Part shown: piece after piece, positions 34,806 through 41,956 of the stretch
How positions within the stretch are numbered: position 1 is the first letter of the stretch
How the letters are laid out: each line of letters starts with the position of its first letter
NCBI RefSeq assembly: GCF_004345645.1
Contig: NZ_SLWS01000002.1
Span: forward strand, 248,001 to 312,000
DNA length: 64,000 nucleotides
Direction: 5' to 3'
Source: Actinocrispum wychmicini
GTDB lineage: Bacteria > Actinomycetota > Actinomycetes > Mycobacteriales > Pseudonocardiaceae
Program-made: the position numbers and the translations under genes
The notes under the pieces: generated by a model
Seen by the model: the letters and a program-made list of their open reading frames with translations, nothing else
What the model was told of the DNA's origin: nothing
Database searches by the model: none

Positions 34806-36420
34806 CGTGTGCCTCCGTCCGGGTGCCACCGAGCACGAGACCGCTGGTGGCGCGGTCCCATGTGTCCGGCGTGACTCCGTCCTGCCGCAGCAGGTATTTC
34901 CGTACCTTGTTGGTGGGTGTGCGGGGCAACGTGTCCACGACCCGCACGTACCGGGGAACCATGAAGTGCGGCATACGCGGGATGAGCCAGCGCGTCAGGG
35001 CCTCCGGGTCGATCGTCCGGCCGGGCACCGCGGTCACGACGACCAGCACGTCGTTCTCGGTGTCGGCACTGGGCACCGGCACCGCCGCCGCGTCCTGCAC
35101 ATCGGGGTGCGCGGCCACGTCGGCCTCCACCTCGAAGGAGGAGATGTTCTCGCCGCGCCGGCGGATGGCGTCCTTCATGCGGTCGACGAAGAAGTAGTCG
35201 CCTGCCGCGTCGCACCGAAAGGCGTCGCCCGTGTGGAACCAGCCGTTTCGCCAGGCATGCGCGGTCTCCGCCGGCATTCCCAGGTAGCCGTGGCTCATCG
35301 CCCATGGCGTGTCCGTGCGGACGATCAACTCGCCGACCTCGCCGATCGGCACCGGCCGGTCGTGCTCGTCCACCAGCCGTAGCGTCACGCCGGCCCGCGC
35401 TCGTCCGCAACTGCCCACCCGGTCGGGATTCCTGGCCGAGACGATCGGTGCGGAGACCTCGGTCATGTTGAAGACCGTGTACACGTCCACCCCGAACCGA
35501 TCGCGCAACCGCGCGCCGTCCTCAGTGAACGGAACGAGGAAGACCGTGCGCAGCGGGTTGTCGGCGTCGTCAGGGGATTCCGGCCGGCTCAGCAGGAACC
35601 GTGCCATCGCACCGAGCAACGTGACGACGGTGACGCACTCGGCCCGCACGACGTCCCAGAATTCCTCGGTGCGGAACCGGGGACAGACGACGAACGAGCC
35701 GCCGATCACCAGCGCGGCATACGCGTCCTGGGTGGCGCCGGCGTGGTAGAGCGGTAGGGCGATCAGGGACCGCTCACCCGGCCGGAAGTTGTCCGCGACC
35801 GCCCGCACGGTCTCGTACTGGTGCAGGTGCGAGCACAGCACACCCTTGGACGGCCCGGTGGTGCCCGAGGTGAAGACGACACACTGGGTGTCCCACGGCT
35901 CGACCGGCGTCTCCGGCTCGGTGAATCCGGCGCCGTCCCCGGTGAGGAGCTCGAAGGGCGCCGTCGCGACGAGGAGTTCGGGGCTGGGCGGGCCGGGACC
36001 GACGACCACGGCGACTTCCAGGCCCGCCAGGTCGACGTCGGCCAACCGGTCGAGGAGCGTCGCGTGGACCACCAGCACCTTGGCCTGGCTGATGCGGATC
36101 ACGTGCTCGAGGATCGCCCCGCGATAGGCCAGGTTCATCGGCACGAACGCCGCGCCGAGCAGGTTGGCGCCGAACCAGACCCGCAGCACCTCCGCGCCGT
36201 TCGGCAGCCAGGCGAGCACTCGGTCGCCCACGACGACACCGAGCTGCCGCAGACCACGGGCTGCTGCTCGGGCTGCCGCGTAGGCGTCCATGAAGGACCA
36301 TTCCTCGCCGGTGTCGGTGAACGTCGCGTACGGGTCGTCCGGCTGTTCCCGGGCGCGCCGGCGGAGCAGGCCCGGGACCGTGCACTCGTCCCGGTCCGGA
36401 AACCGTGGGTCGTGCGTCAT
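34795..36420 (-). CDS. Acyl-CoA synthetase / AMP-dependent ligase, first gene of the catabolic operon
   Basis: 541 residues. Motifs of the class I adenylating family: FTSGTTGPSKG (about 187-197), VFNMTEVSAP, GWFHTGDAFRCDA, and the C-terminal Lys in PRTPTNKVRKYLL. It is a paralogue of the ligase at 24564 with the same motif spacing throughout, so a duplication within the island is likely. It is the promoter-proximal gene: operator B and a GATAAT -10 box (minus strand, 36458-36463) lie just upstream. It should activate the entry substrate as a CoA ester. Confidence 0.92.
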   Translation of the reverse strand: MTHDPRFPDRDECTVPGLLRRRAREQPDDPYATFTDTGEEWSFMDAYAAARAAARGLRQLGVVVGDRVLAWLPNGAEVLRVWFGANLLGAAFVPMNLAYRGAILEHVIRISQAKVLVVHATLLDRLADVDLAGLEVAVVVGPGPPSPELLVATAPFELLTGDGAGFTEPETPVEPWDTQCVVFTSGTTGPSKGVLCSHLHQYETVRAVADNFRPGERSLIALPLYHAGATQDAYAALVIGGSFVVCPRFRTEEFWDVVRAECVTVVTLLGAMARFLLSRPESPDDADNPLRTVFLVPFTEDGARLRDRFGVDVYTVFNMTEVSAPIVSARNPDRVGSCGRARAGVTLRLVDEHDRPVPIGEVGELIVRTDTPWAMSHGYLGMPAETAHAWRNGWFHTGDAFRCDAAGDYFFVDRMKDAIRRRGENISSFEVEADVAAHPDVQDAAAVPVPSADTENDVLVVVTAVPGRTIDPEALTRWLIPRMPHFMVPRYVRVVDTLPRTPTNKVRKYLLRQDGVTPDTWDRATSGLVLGGTRTEAHDAV

Positions 36421-36444
36421 CGGGAATCACCACCACTTGGCATA

Positions 36445-36458
36445 TGAATGAACATTTA
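36445..36458. promoter_or_regulatory. Operator B: shared site of the divergent catabolic operons
   Basis: TGAATGAACATTTA, a palindrome with TGAATG and TAAATG half-sites two bases apart. It adjoins a minus-strand GATAAT -10 box and lies in the 100-base gap between the ligase gene and the amidohydrolase-like gene. It matches site C (40012) in 13 of 14 positions. Confidence 0.75.
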
Positions 36459-36520
36459 TTATCGTACGATCTTGCGCCAGGACAGCCCAGAGCGCAACCC
36501 CCTGATCCTTCGGAGGACAG

Positions 36521-37477
36521 ATGACAACACCGCCCCAGGTCGTCGACATGTGCGGCGTGTACTTCGACCTCGAGTGCTGGGAGAGCTATCTCCACTCGTT
36601 CGCCAACCTCGCGCCGGGCTACCTGCGCACCTTCGCCGTCCCACTGGCCCGGCACGCCGGGATCGACCTGCAGCGGTACCGGGACGCGCTCGACAGGAGT
36701 GCCCGCGACGCGGTGAGCGCCTTGCTGGACGGCCCCGGGCTCGCGGTCGGTGTGGACGACTACGCCGCAGACCTGCGCGCGAACGGCGTCGCGCGGCAGG
36801 TGTTGCACGGCGGCCAGAGCCGGCTGACGGACGGGACGACGGTGAACGACCGGCTGGTGCGGATCACCGACCCGCACCGCGACCTGCTGGAGGTCTGGGC
36901 CGGGCTCGATCTCGCGGACGTTCCCGCCGCCATCGCCGAGCTCGAGCACTGCGTGACCGACCTCGGCGTGCGCGGCGCGTCGATGGTGCACTGGTGGGCG
37001 GACCGGGCACCGGACGACCCGGAGTGTCACCGGCTCTACGCGCGCGCGGCCGAACTGGGGGTGCCACTGTGGATCCACACCGGCACGAGCTACTCGCCGA
37101 ACCGGGTGTTCGACCACTGCACCTGGCGCGACCTCGACCACATCGCCGCACGGCACCCCGATCTGGTCATCGTCGCCGGGCACGGCGGCTGGCCGTGGAT
37201 CACCGAGGCGATGGCGGTGCTGCAGCGCCAGCCCAACGTCTACCTGGAGTTCAGCGCGCACCGGCCGAAGTACATGCGCGCGGCGGGTTCCGGCTGGGAG
37301 CCGATGCTCAACTACGGCCGGACCACGGCCCGCCACAAGATCATGTTCGGCTCAGTCACCTGGGTGCATTCGGTGCCGATCGGGATCCTGGCCCGCGAGG
37401 TCCAGGGGCTCGACCTCGGCGCCGAGACCGAACGCGCCTGGCTGCACGGCAACGCCGAACGGCTGCTCGGCGCATGA
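36521..37477 (+). CDS. Amidohydrolase_2-like protein with degenerate metal site
   Basis: 318 residues from the ATG at 36521 (GGAGGACAG upstream). TIM-barrel of the amidohydrolase_2 family (gamma-resorcylate decarboxylase relatives): LWIHTGTSY at about 184-192, IVAGHGGWPWITEAM at about 217-231, and a conserved ending WLHGNAERLLG. The usual N-terminal HxH/ExH strand reads instead VVDMCGVYFD, and the late catalytic Asp of FGSD reads FGSVTW. Two metal-ligand sites are thus missing, so it may be inactive, use another metal geometry, or act as a hydratase/isomerase-like relative. It is coupled by ATGA to the thiolase gene behind it. Confidence 0.8.
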   Translation: MTTPPQVVDMCGVYFDLECWESYLHSFANLAPGYLRTFAVPLARHAGIDLQRYRDALDRSARDAVSALLDGPGLAVGVDDYAADLRANGVARQVLHGGQSRLTDGTTVNDRLVRITDPHRDLLEVWAGLDLADVPAAIAELEHCVTDLGVRGASMVHWWADRAPDDPECHRLYARAAELGVPLWIHTGTSYSPNRVFDHCTWRDLDHIAARHPDLVIVAGHGGWPWITEAMAVLQRQPNVYLEFSAHRPKYMRAAGSGWEPMLNYGRTTARHKIMFGSVTWVHSVPIGILAREVQGLDLGAETERAWLHGNAERLLGA

Positions 37478-38631
37478 CCATGGCGGTCATCGTCGATGCC
37501 GTCCGCACCCCGTCGGGCCGGGGCAAGCCGGGCGGAGCGCTGCACCACGTCCATCCGGCCGAGTTGCTGGCGGTGGTGCTGCGCGCGCTGGTGGACCGGT
37601 CCGGCCTCGACGCGGCCATTGTGGACGACGTCATCGCCGGATGTGTGACGCAGAGCGGAGATCAGTCGCTGAACATCGGCCGGACGGCGGTGCTCCTCGC
37701 CGGTTTCCCCGAGTCGGTGCCCGCGGTGACGATCGACCGGCAGTGCGGCTCCAGCCAGCAGGCCGTCCATTTCGCCGTGCAGGGCGTGCTGGCCGGCGCG
37801 TATGACGTGGCGATCGCGTGTGGTGTCGAGTCGATGAGCCGGGCACCGATGTTCGCCAACACGCGGGGCGGCGACCCGACCGGGGTGCGGGATGGGGTGA
37901 TCCAGCAGGGGCACGCGGCCGAGGTGGTCGCGGCCCGCTGGAAGATCGGCCGCACCGCGCTCGACGAGTACGCCGCCCGGTCGCACCGGCTTGCCGCCCA
38001 CACCGCGGCGGCCGGCGGGTTCGACCGGGAAACGGTGCCCTTGGGCACCTTCGTCCAGGACGAGACGATCCGCCCGGGTACCACCGCCGAGGCACTGGCC
38101 GGGCTTGCGCCGGCCTTCCGGGACGCCGCGATCGGGGACCGGTTCCCGGAGATCGAATGGCGCGTCACGGCGGGGAACTCGTCGCCACTGACCGACGGCG
38201 CCTCTGGTGTGCTTGTGATGTCCGAGCCGCGCGCCGCCGAACTCGGCCTCGTCGCGAGAGCCCGCGTGCACGCCATGTCCGTCGTCGGCAGCGACCCGTT
38301 GCTGATGCTCACCGGCGTCGTCGCGGCCACGCGCCGAGTGCTGAAGGCCGGCCGCCTGCGTCTCGACGAGATCGACGCCTACGAGGTCAACGAGGCATTC
38401 GCGGTGGTACCGCTGCTGTGGGCGGCGGAGCTGGGCGGGGACGCCGAGCGGCTCAACCCGCGCGGCGGGGCGATCGCACTCGGGCATCCGCTCGGCGCGT
38501 CCGGGACCCGGCTGCTGGCCACGCTGCTCAACCACCTCGAGGACACCGGTGGACGGTATGGCCTGCAGACGATGTGCGAGGGCGGCGGCATGGCCAACGC
38601 GATGATCATCGAACGGGTGACCGCTCGCTGA
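37474..38631 (+). CDS. Acetyl-CoA C-acyltransferase (degradative thiolase)
   Basis: 385 residues, canonical thiolase length, from the ATG at 37474 overlapping the previous stop. Active-site Cys91 in RQCGSSQQAVHF, His338 in GHPLGASGTR and Cys368 in CEGGGMANA complete the triad, so it should be fully active, unlike the SCP2-type enzyme in the minus-strand operon. It is expected to cleave a 3-ketoacyl-CoA as the last step of side-chain shortening. Its end overlaps the convergent amine oxidase gene by 26 bases. Confidence 0.94.
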   Translation: MTMAVIVDAVRTPSGRGKPGGALHHVHPAELLAVVLRALVDRSGLDAAIVDDVIAGCVTQSGDQSLNIGRTAVLLAGFPESVPAVTIDRQCGSSQQAVHFAVQGVLAGAYDVAIACGVESMSRAPMFANTRGGDPTGVRDGVIQQGHAAEVVAARWKIGRTALDEYAARSHRLAAHTAAAGGFDRETVPLGTFVQDETIRPGTTAEALAGLAPAFRDAAIGDRFPEIEWRVTAGNSSPLTDGASGVLVMSEPRAAELGLVARARVHAMSVVGSDPLLMLTGVVAATRRVLKAGRLRLDEIDAYEVNEAFAVVPLLWAAELGGDAERLNPRGGAIALGHPLGASGTRLLATLLNHLEDTGGRYGLQTMCEGGGMANAMIIERVTAR

Positions 38632-39994
38632 GCACCTCGTCGGCAGCGCGCTCGCCGGCCTGCACGGCTCCGTTCATCCAGCCGGTCCACCGGGTCGCGG
38701 TCTCGGTCCCGGCGAGGTGGACCCGCCCCACTGGTGCGCGCAACGCCGAGCCGGCCCGGGTGACCACGCCGGGCGGCGTTGTGCCCTGGCAGCCGAAGAT
38801 CCACGGTTGCCGGGGCCAGTTCGTCTCCTGGAACTCCACTACCTCCCGGGCGCGTTGGCCGAAGAAGCGCACGAGCTGTTCCAGCGCGGCCGCGCGCCGC
38901 AGGTCCGCGTCGACGAAGAACTCCGGCGGACTGCCGAACGGCTCGTCCGCTGGGAACACGAAGCCGATCACCGTCAGGACGCCGACCGAGCCGTCCGGCG
39001 GCGAGGAGTCGACGACTGCCGGGAACGGGCCGGTGTCGCTGCTCGCGCTGCCGCTCAACCCGTCGGCTCGCCAGAACGGCTCGGCGTAGACGACGTTCAG
39101 CTTCAGCAGTTGCCCCGGCAGCCACGAGCCGGCCAGCAGCTCGTGTCCCGCACCCAACCCCGGCGAGAAGTCGATCGCACGGGTGCCGAGCGCGTTGAGC
39201 GCGACGATGACATGGTCCGCCGCGACTTCGGCACGGCGGCTCGTGACGCGTACCGGACCGTCCCGGTGGTCCTCGACCGCGGACACCGGCGTACCAAGCA
39301 CCAGGCGGTCACCGAGCCGCTCACCGATGGCCAGCGCGAGCCGCTGCGAGCCACCCGTGAACCGGTAGGTGACCTCCTGGTCGGCAAGCATGCGTGCCAC
39401 GCCGCCACACGTCGCCATGTAGTGCAGGGCGCCCAGCAGGGACGCACGAGACGCCGGCGTCGCCAGCCAGCCACTGACACAGCGGTCGAACTGGACGCGG
39501 GCGATCGGGTCACGGATCCTTCCGTCCCGCCAGTCGCCCAGGCTTGTCTGGTCGAGCACCACCGCCTCAGGATGGCGCCACGGTTCCCCGGCGGGAACGC
39601 CGGCGACCAGCTCGTCGAACGCGCGGAGCGCGCGGCGCAGCTCGTCACGGGCGGACTTCGCCATGGGCGGCACGGCGCCGTCGCTGACGTGGCGTACCCC
39701 GTTCAGCTCCGTGACGTGCGCGCCGTCCTTGTGCGTCGGGAACATCTCCAGCCCGAACAGCTCGATGAGCCGCCAGATGTCCCGCTGCGCCGGGCACACG
39801 TACATGGCCCCGCCCTCGATGAGGCCGCCATGGCTCAGTGGCCGGTTCCACACCCGGCCACCAACCCGCTCGGCGGCTTCCAGCACCACGACGGAGTCGA
39901 TCCCGCGCTCGACCAGACGGTGCGCGGCGGCCAGGCCCGAGAGGCCGGCACCGATGACCGCGACCTCGGCGCGGAGGTGATGACCGTCGGACAT
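38606..39994 (-). CDS. Flavin-containing amine oxidase (monoamine oxidase-like)
   Basis: 462 residues from the ATG at 39994 after AAGGGG; a GTG at 40000 is possible. N-terminal FAD-binding GAGLSGLAAAHRL followed by VLEAAERVGGRV, the amine-oxidase GGRV signature. The C-terminus has GRVHLAGTETATRWTGWMNGAVQAGERAA, i.e. the second FAD contact. It oxidises an amine to an imine with oxygen, giving peroxide. Operator C overlaps its promoter, which ties it to the catabolic regulon. An amine-bearing substrate for the pathway is therefore likely. Its gene end overlaps the thiolase gene convergently. Confidence 0.92.
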   Translation of the reverse strand: MSDGHHLRAEVAVIGAGLSGLAAAHRLVERGIDSVVVLEAAERVGGRVWNRPLSHGGLIEGGAMYVCPAQRDIWRLIELFGLEMFPTHKDGAHVTELNGVRHVSDGAVPPMAKSARDELRRALRAFDELVAGVPAGEPWRHPEAVVLDQTSLGDWRDGRIRDPIARVQFDRCVSGWLATPASRASLLGALHYMATCGGVARMLADQEVTYRFTGGSQRLALAIGERLGDRLVLGTPVSAVEDHRDGPVRVTSRRAEVAADHVIVALNALGTRAIDFSPGLGAGHELLAGSWLPGQLLKLNVVYAEPFWRADGLSGSASSDTGPFPAVVDSSPPDGSVGVLTVIGFVFPADEPFGSPPEFFVDADLRRAAALEQLVRFFGQRAREVVEFQETNWPRQPWIFGCQGTTPPGVVTRAGSALRAPVGRVHLAGTETATRWTGWMNGAVQAGERAADEVLSERSPVR

Positions 39995-40011
39995 GACCAC
40001 CCCTTCCGATA

Positions 40012-40025
40012 TGAATGAGCATTTA
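40012..40025. promoter_or_regulatory. Operator C: TetR-type site overlapping the amine oxidase promoter
   Basis: TGAATGAGCATTTA, differing from operator B at one position. On the minus strand a TATAAA box (40022-40027) overlaps the operator, so a bound repressor would cover the -10 region. The gene start is 18 bases away. Confidence 0.75.
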
Positions 40026-40083
40026 TATGCTAGCGGATGTCGCCGGGCTGGGTAGATTCACGGCCGGCGCACGCGGAGGTGGC

Positions 40084-40641
40084 ATGACCGAGGGGTGGCA
40101 CAGCTGGGTGGGTACGGTCCATGGCGTCGTACTCATCACGGTGGCCGTACTGCCGTTGGCCGTACTGGCAGTGTGGTTTCTGGCACGCCGCCGGAGCGTC
40201 ACCGGCACCACGCCAGCATGGGCGTGGCGAATGTCGCTGGCCGAGGTCGGCATGGTCTACGGGACCGTGCCGTGGGTATGGATGATCATGTTGCCGGGCG
40301 GCCGGGCCGGCGCCGTTCCCGGCCGGGTAAGCGTGGTACCGCTGCGGGATCTTCTCGCGGTCCTTGCCGACGGGCCGCTCACGGCGACGGTCCAGGTCGT
40401 CGGCAATCTGCTGGTGTTCGCGGCTCTGGGGTTCTTCGGCCCGCTGCGGTTCGCCGCACTGGCGTCGGTACCGCGGATCCTGGCGCTCGCGGCCGGCTGC
40501 TCGGTCCTGGTCGAGACCGCCCAGTACGTCCTGCGCCTGGACCGGGTGTCCTCTGTGGACGACGTACTGCTCAACACCGCCGGCGCCGGGCTCGCCGCAC
40601 TGGCGGCCCGCCGCTGGTGGCAGGACCGGGCCTGCGCGTAG
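40084..40641 (+). CDS. VanZ-family membrane protein
   Basis: 185 residues from the ATG at 40084 (GGAGGTGGC upstream). About five hydrophobic segments: near 12-32, 50-70, 95-120, 130-148 and 160-175. The VanZ signature is visible late in the protein (VQVVGNLLVFAALGFFGPL, then SVLVETAQYVLRLDRVSSVDD, and a LLNTAGAGLAAL end). VanZ proteins are integral membrane proteins linked to glycopeptide/teicoplanin tolerance in enterococci; in actinobacteria their role is unclear. It is not obviously part of the catabolic regulon. Confidence 0.85.
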   Translation: MTEGWHSWVGTVHGVVLITVAVLPLAVLAVWFLARRRSVTGTTPAWAWRMSLAEVGMVYGTVPWVWMIMLPGGRAGAVPGRVSVVPLRDLLAVLADGPLTATVQVVGNLLVFAALGFFGPLRFAALASVPRILALAAGCSVLVETAQYVLRLDRVSSVDDVLLNTAGAGLAALAARRWWQDRACA

Positions 40642-40826
40642 GTGCGGCTTTGCCGCTCGCCGGGTTGGGGAGATGGCGTTCCGATCACGAACTGTGAGAT
40701 TTCTCGATGGAGAATCACCTTTCTGTCGGCCTTCTTCGCACCATCGGGCAAAAGTCCGTTGCGCACATTGGCCACCCTTTCGAGCGAACGGCTGTCAGTG
40801 CCAAGAATCCGGTGGTAGCGTCCGAA

Positions 40827-40840
40827 GCTTGACGTCAAGC
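40827..40840. promoter_or_regulatory. Perfect 14-base palindrome upstream of the LodA-type operon
   Basis: GCTTGACGTCAAGC is its own reverse complement and lies 55 bases before the first gene (40895). It is a strong candidate operator for a dimeric regulator. No regulator gene is adjacent. Confidence 0.6.
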
Positions 40841-40894
40841 GCGACCGAACCATTCAGACGTGTTCGATGATTCACGTTTCCAAGGAGAAGTAAC

Positions 40895-41956
40895 GTGACC
40901 ACGTCAACATTTGACACATCGCTCATCCAATCGATCGAACGCCAGCTCGCCTGCCCGCCGGAGGAGCAGGATCTCGACTGGCTCAAGCGCTCGCTGCAGA
41001 CGGCCGTGGAACTCGAACTGTCCACCATCCCGCCGTACCTCTGCGGCCTCTGGTCGATCGAGAACAGCTCGGACCAGTCCTCGGCCGAGGCGGCGGAGAC
41101 GATCTGGGAGATCGTCCGCGACGAGATGTTCCACGCGGCGCTGGCCTGCAATCTGCTCACCGCGATCGGTGGCACGCCGGATGTCACCCGCGTGCCCGGC
41201 TACCCGTGTGAGCTGCCCGGCATCGACCGGGACCGGCTGCGGGTATACCTGGGCGGCCTGACCAGGGAGTACGTTCAGGACGTCTTCATGGCCATCGAGC
41301 TGCCCGAGCAGCTGTGGCCGGCGGACCGCCAGGCCAGGACGATCGGCGAGTTCTACGACGCCGTCGAGTCGGTGATCCGGACCAGGCCCGACATCCTTCC
41401 GCCGGTCACCAAGGCCCGACAGTACGAGCGCAACGGGTTCCCGGACCTTCCCCTCGTCGACACCTACCAGACCGCGCTCAAGGTGATCACGAGAATCAAG
41501 GAGGAGGGCGAGGGCAGCCGGACCCCGCCGGACGAAACCCCGGAGGTCCTCCCGCACTACTACCGGTTCGGCGCACTGGTCAACGGCCGACGGTACGTCA
41601 GGAAACCGGACGGCAAGTGGGACTACGTCGGCGCGAAGGTCCCGTTTCCGACCAAGGTGTACCCGATGATGCCCGTGCCCGACGGCGGCTGGCAGAACAC
41701 ATCCGGCGAGGTCGCCGACAATCTCAAGAAATTCGACGTCCAGTACAAGAAGACGCTCACCGAGCTCAACGCCGTGTGGCGCGAGTCGGACACCGCCAAA
41801 CAGAACACGCATTTCTCCGCGTCCGTGCGGGCAATGCGCGAGATGGGTAAACACGCCAAGGCACTGATGAGGACTCCACTCCCCGGCCTGATGCTCGGAA
41901 ACTACGGACCGGATTTCCGTCCGTTCCCCATCCGCACCGAAGGAAGTCACCGATGA
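40895..41956 (+). CDS. VioB-type ferritin-like protein
   Basis: 353 residues from a GTG at 40895 after AAGGAGAAG. Residues about 20-240 are a ferritin-like four-helix region of the PF12902 kind found in VioB and related imine-dimer synthases. Candidate di-metal ligands are Glu41 (ELELSTIPPY), Glu77 and His80 (RDEMFHAAL), Glu134 and Glu152. The C-terminal third (ALVNGRRYVRKPDGKWDYVG) is shared with that family. There is no heme or FAD motif. It overlaps the LodA-like gene by ATGA, so the pair is co-translated. Possibly it oxidises or couples the imine made by the quinoprotein; that is inference. Confidence 0.85.
   Translation: MTTSTFDTSLIQSIERQLACPPEEQDLDWLKRSLQTAVELELSTIPPYLCGLWSIENSSDQSSAEAAETIWEIVRDEMFHAALACNLLTAIGGTPDVTRVPGYPCELPGIDRDRLRVYLGGLTREYVQDVFMAIELPEQLWPADRQARTIGEFYDAVESVIRTRPDILPPVTKARQYERNGFPDLPLVDTYQTALKVITRIKEEGEGSRTPPDETPEVLPHYYRFGALVNGRRYVRKPDGKWDYVGAKVPFPTKVYPMMPVPDGGWQNTSGEVADNLKKFDVQYKKTLTELNAVWRESDTAKQNTHFSASVRAMREMGKHAKALMRTPLPGLMLGNYGPDFRPFPIRTEGSHR

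Noticed and set aside
35774..37336. Minus-strand open frame of 520 codons across the divergent promoter
   Set aside because: It crosses operator B and lies antisense to the amidohydrolase-like gene; no protein-like composition.
38606..40000. Start of the amine oxidase at the GTG at 40000
   Set aside because: The ATG at 39994 has better Shine-Dalgarno spacing; the difference is only two residues.
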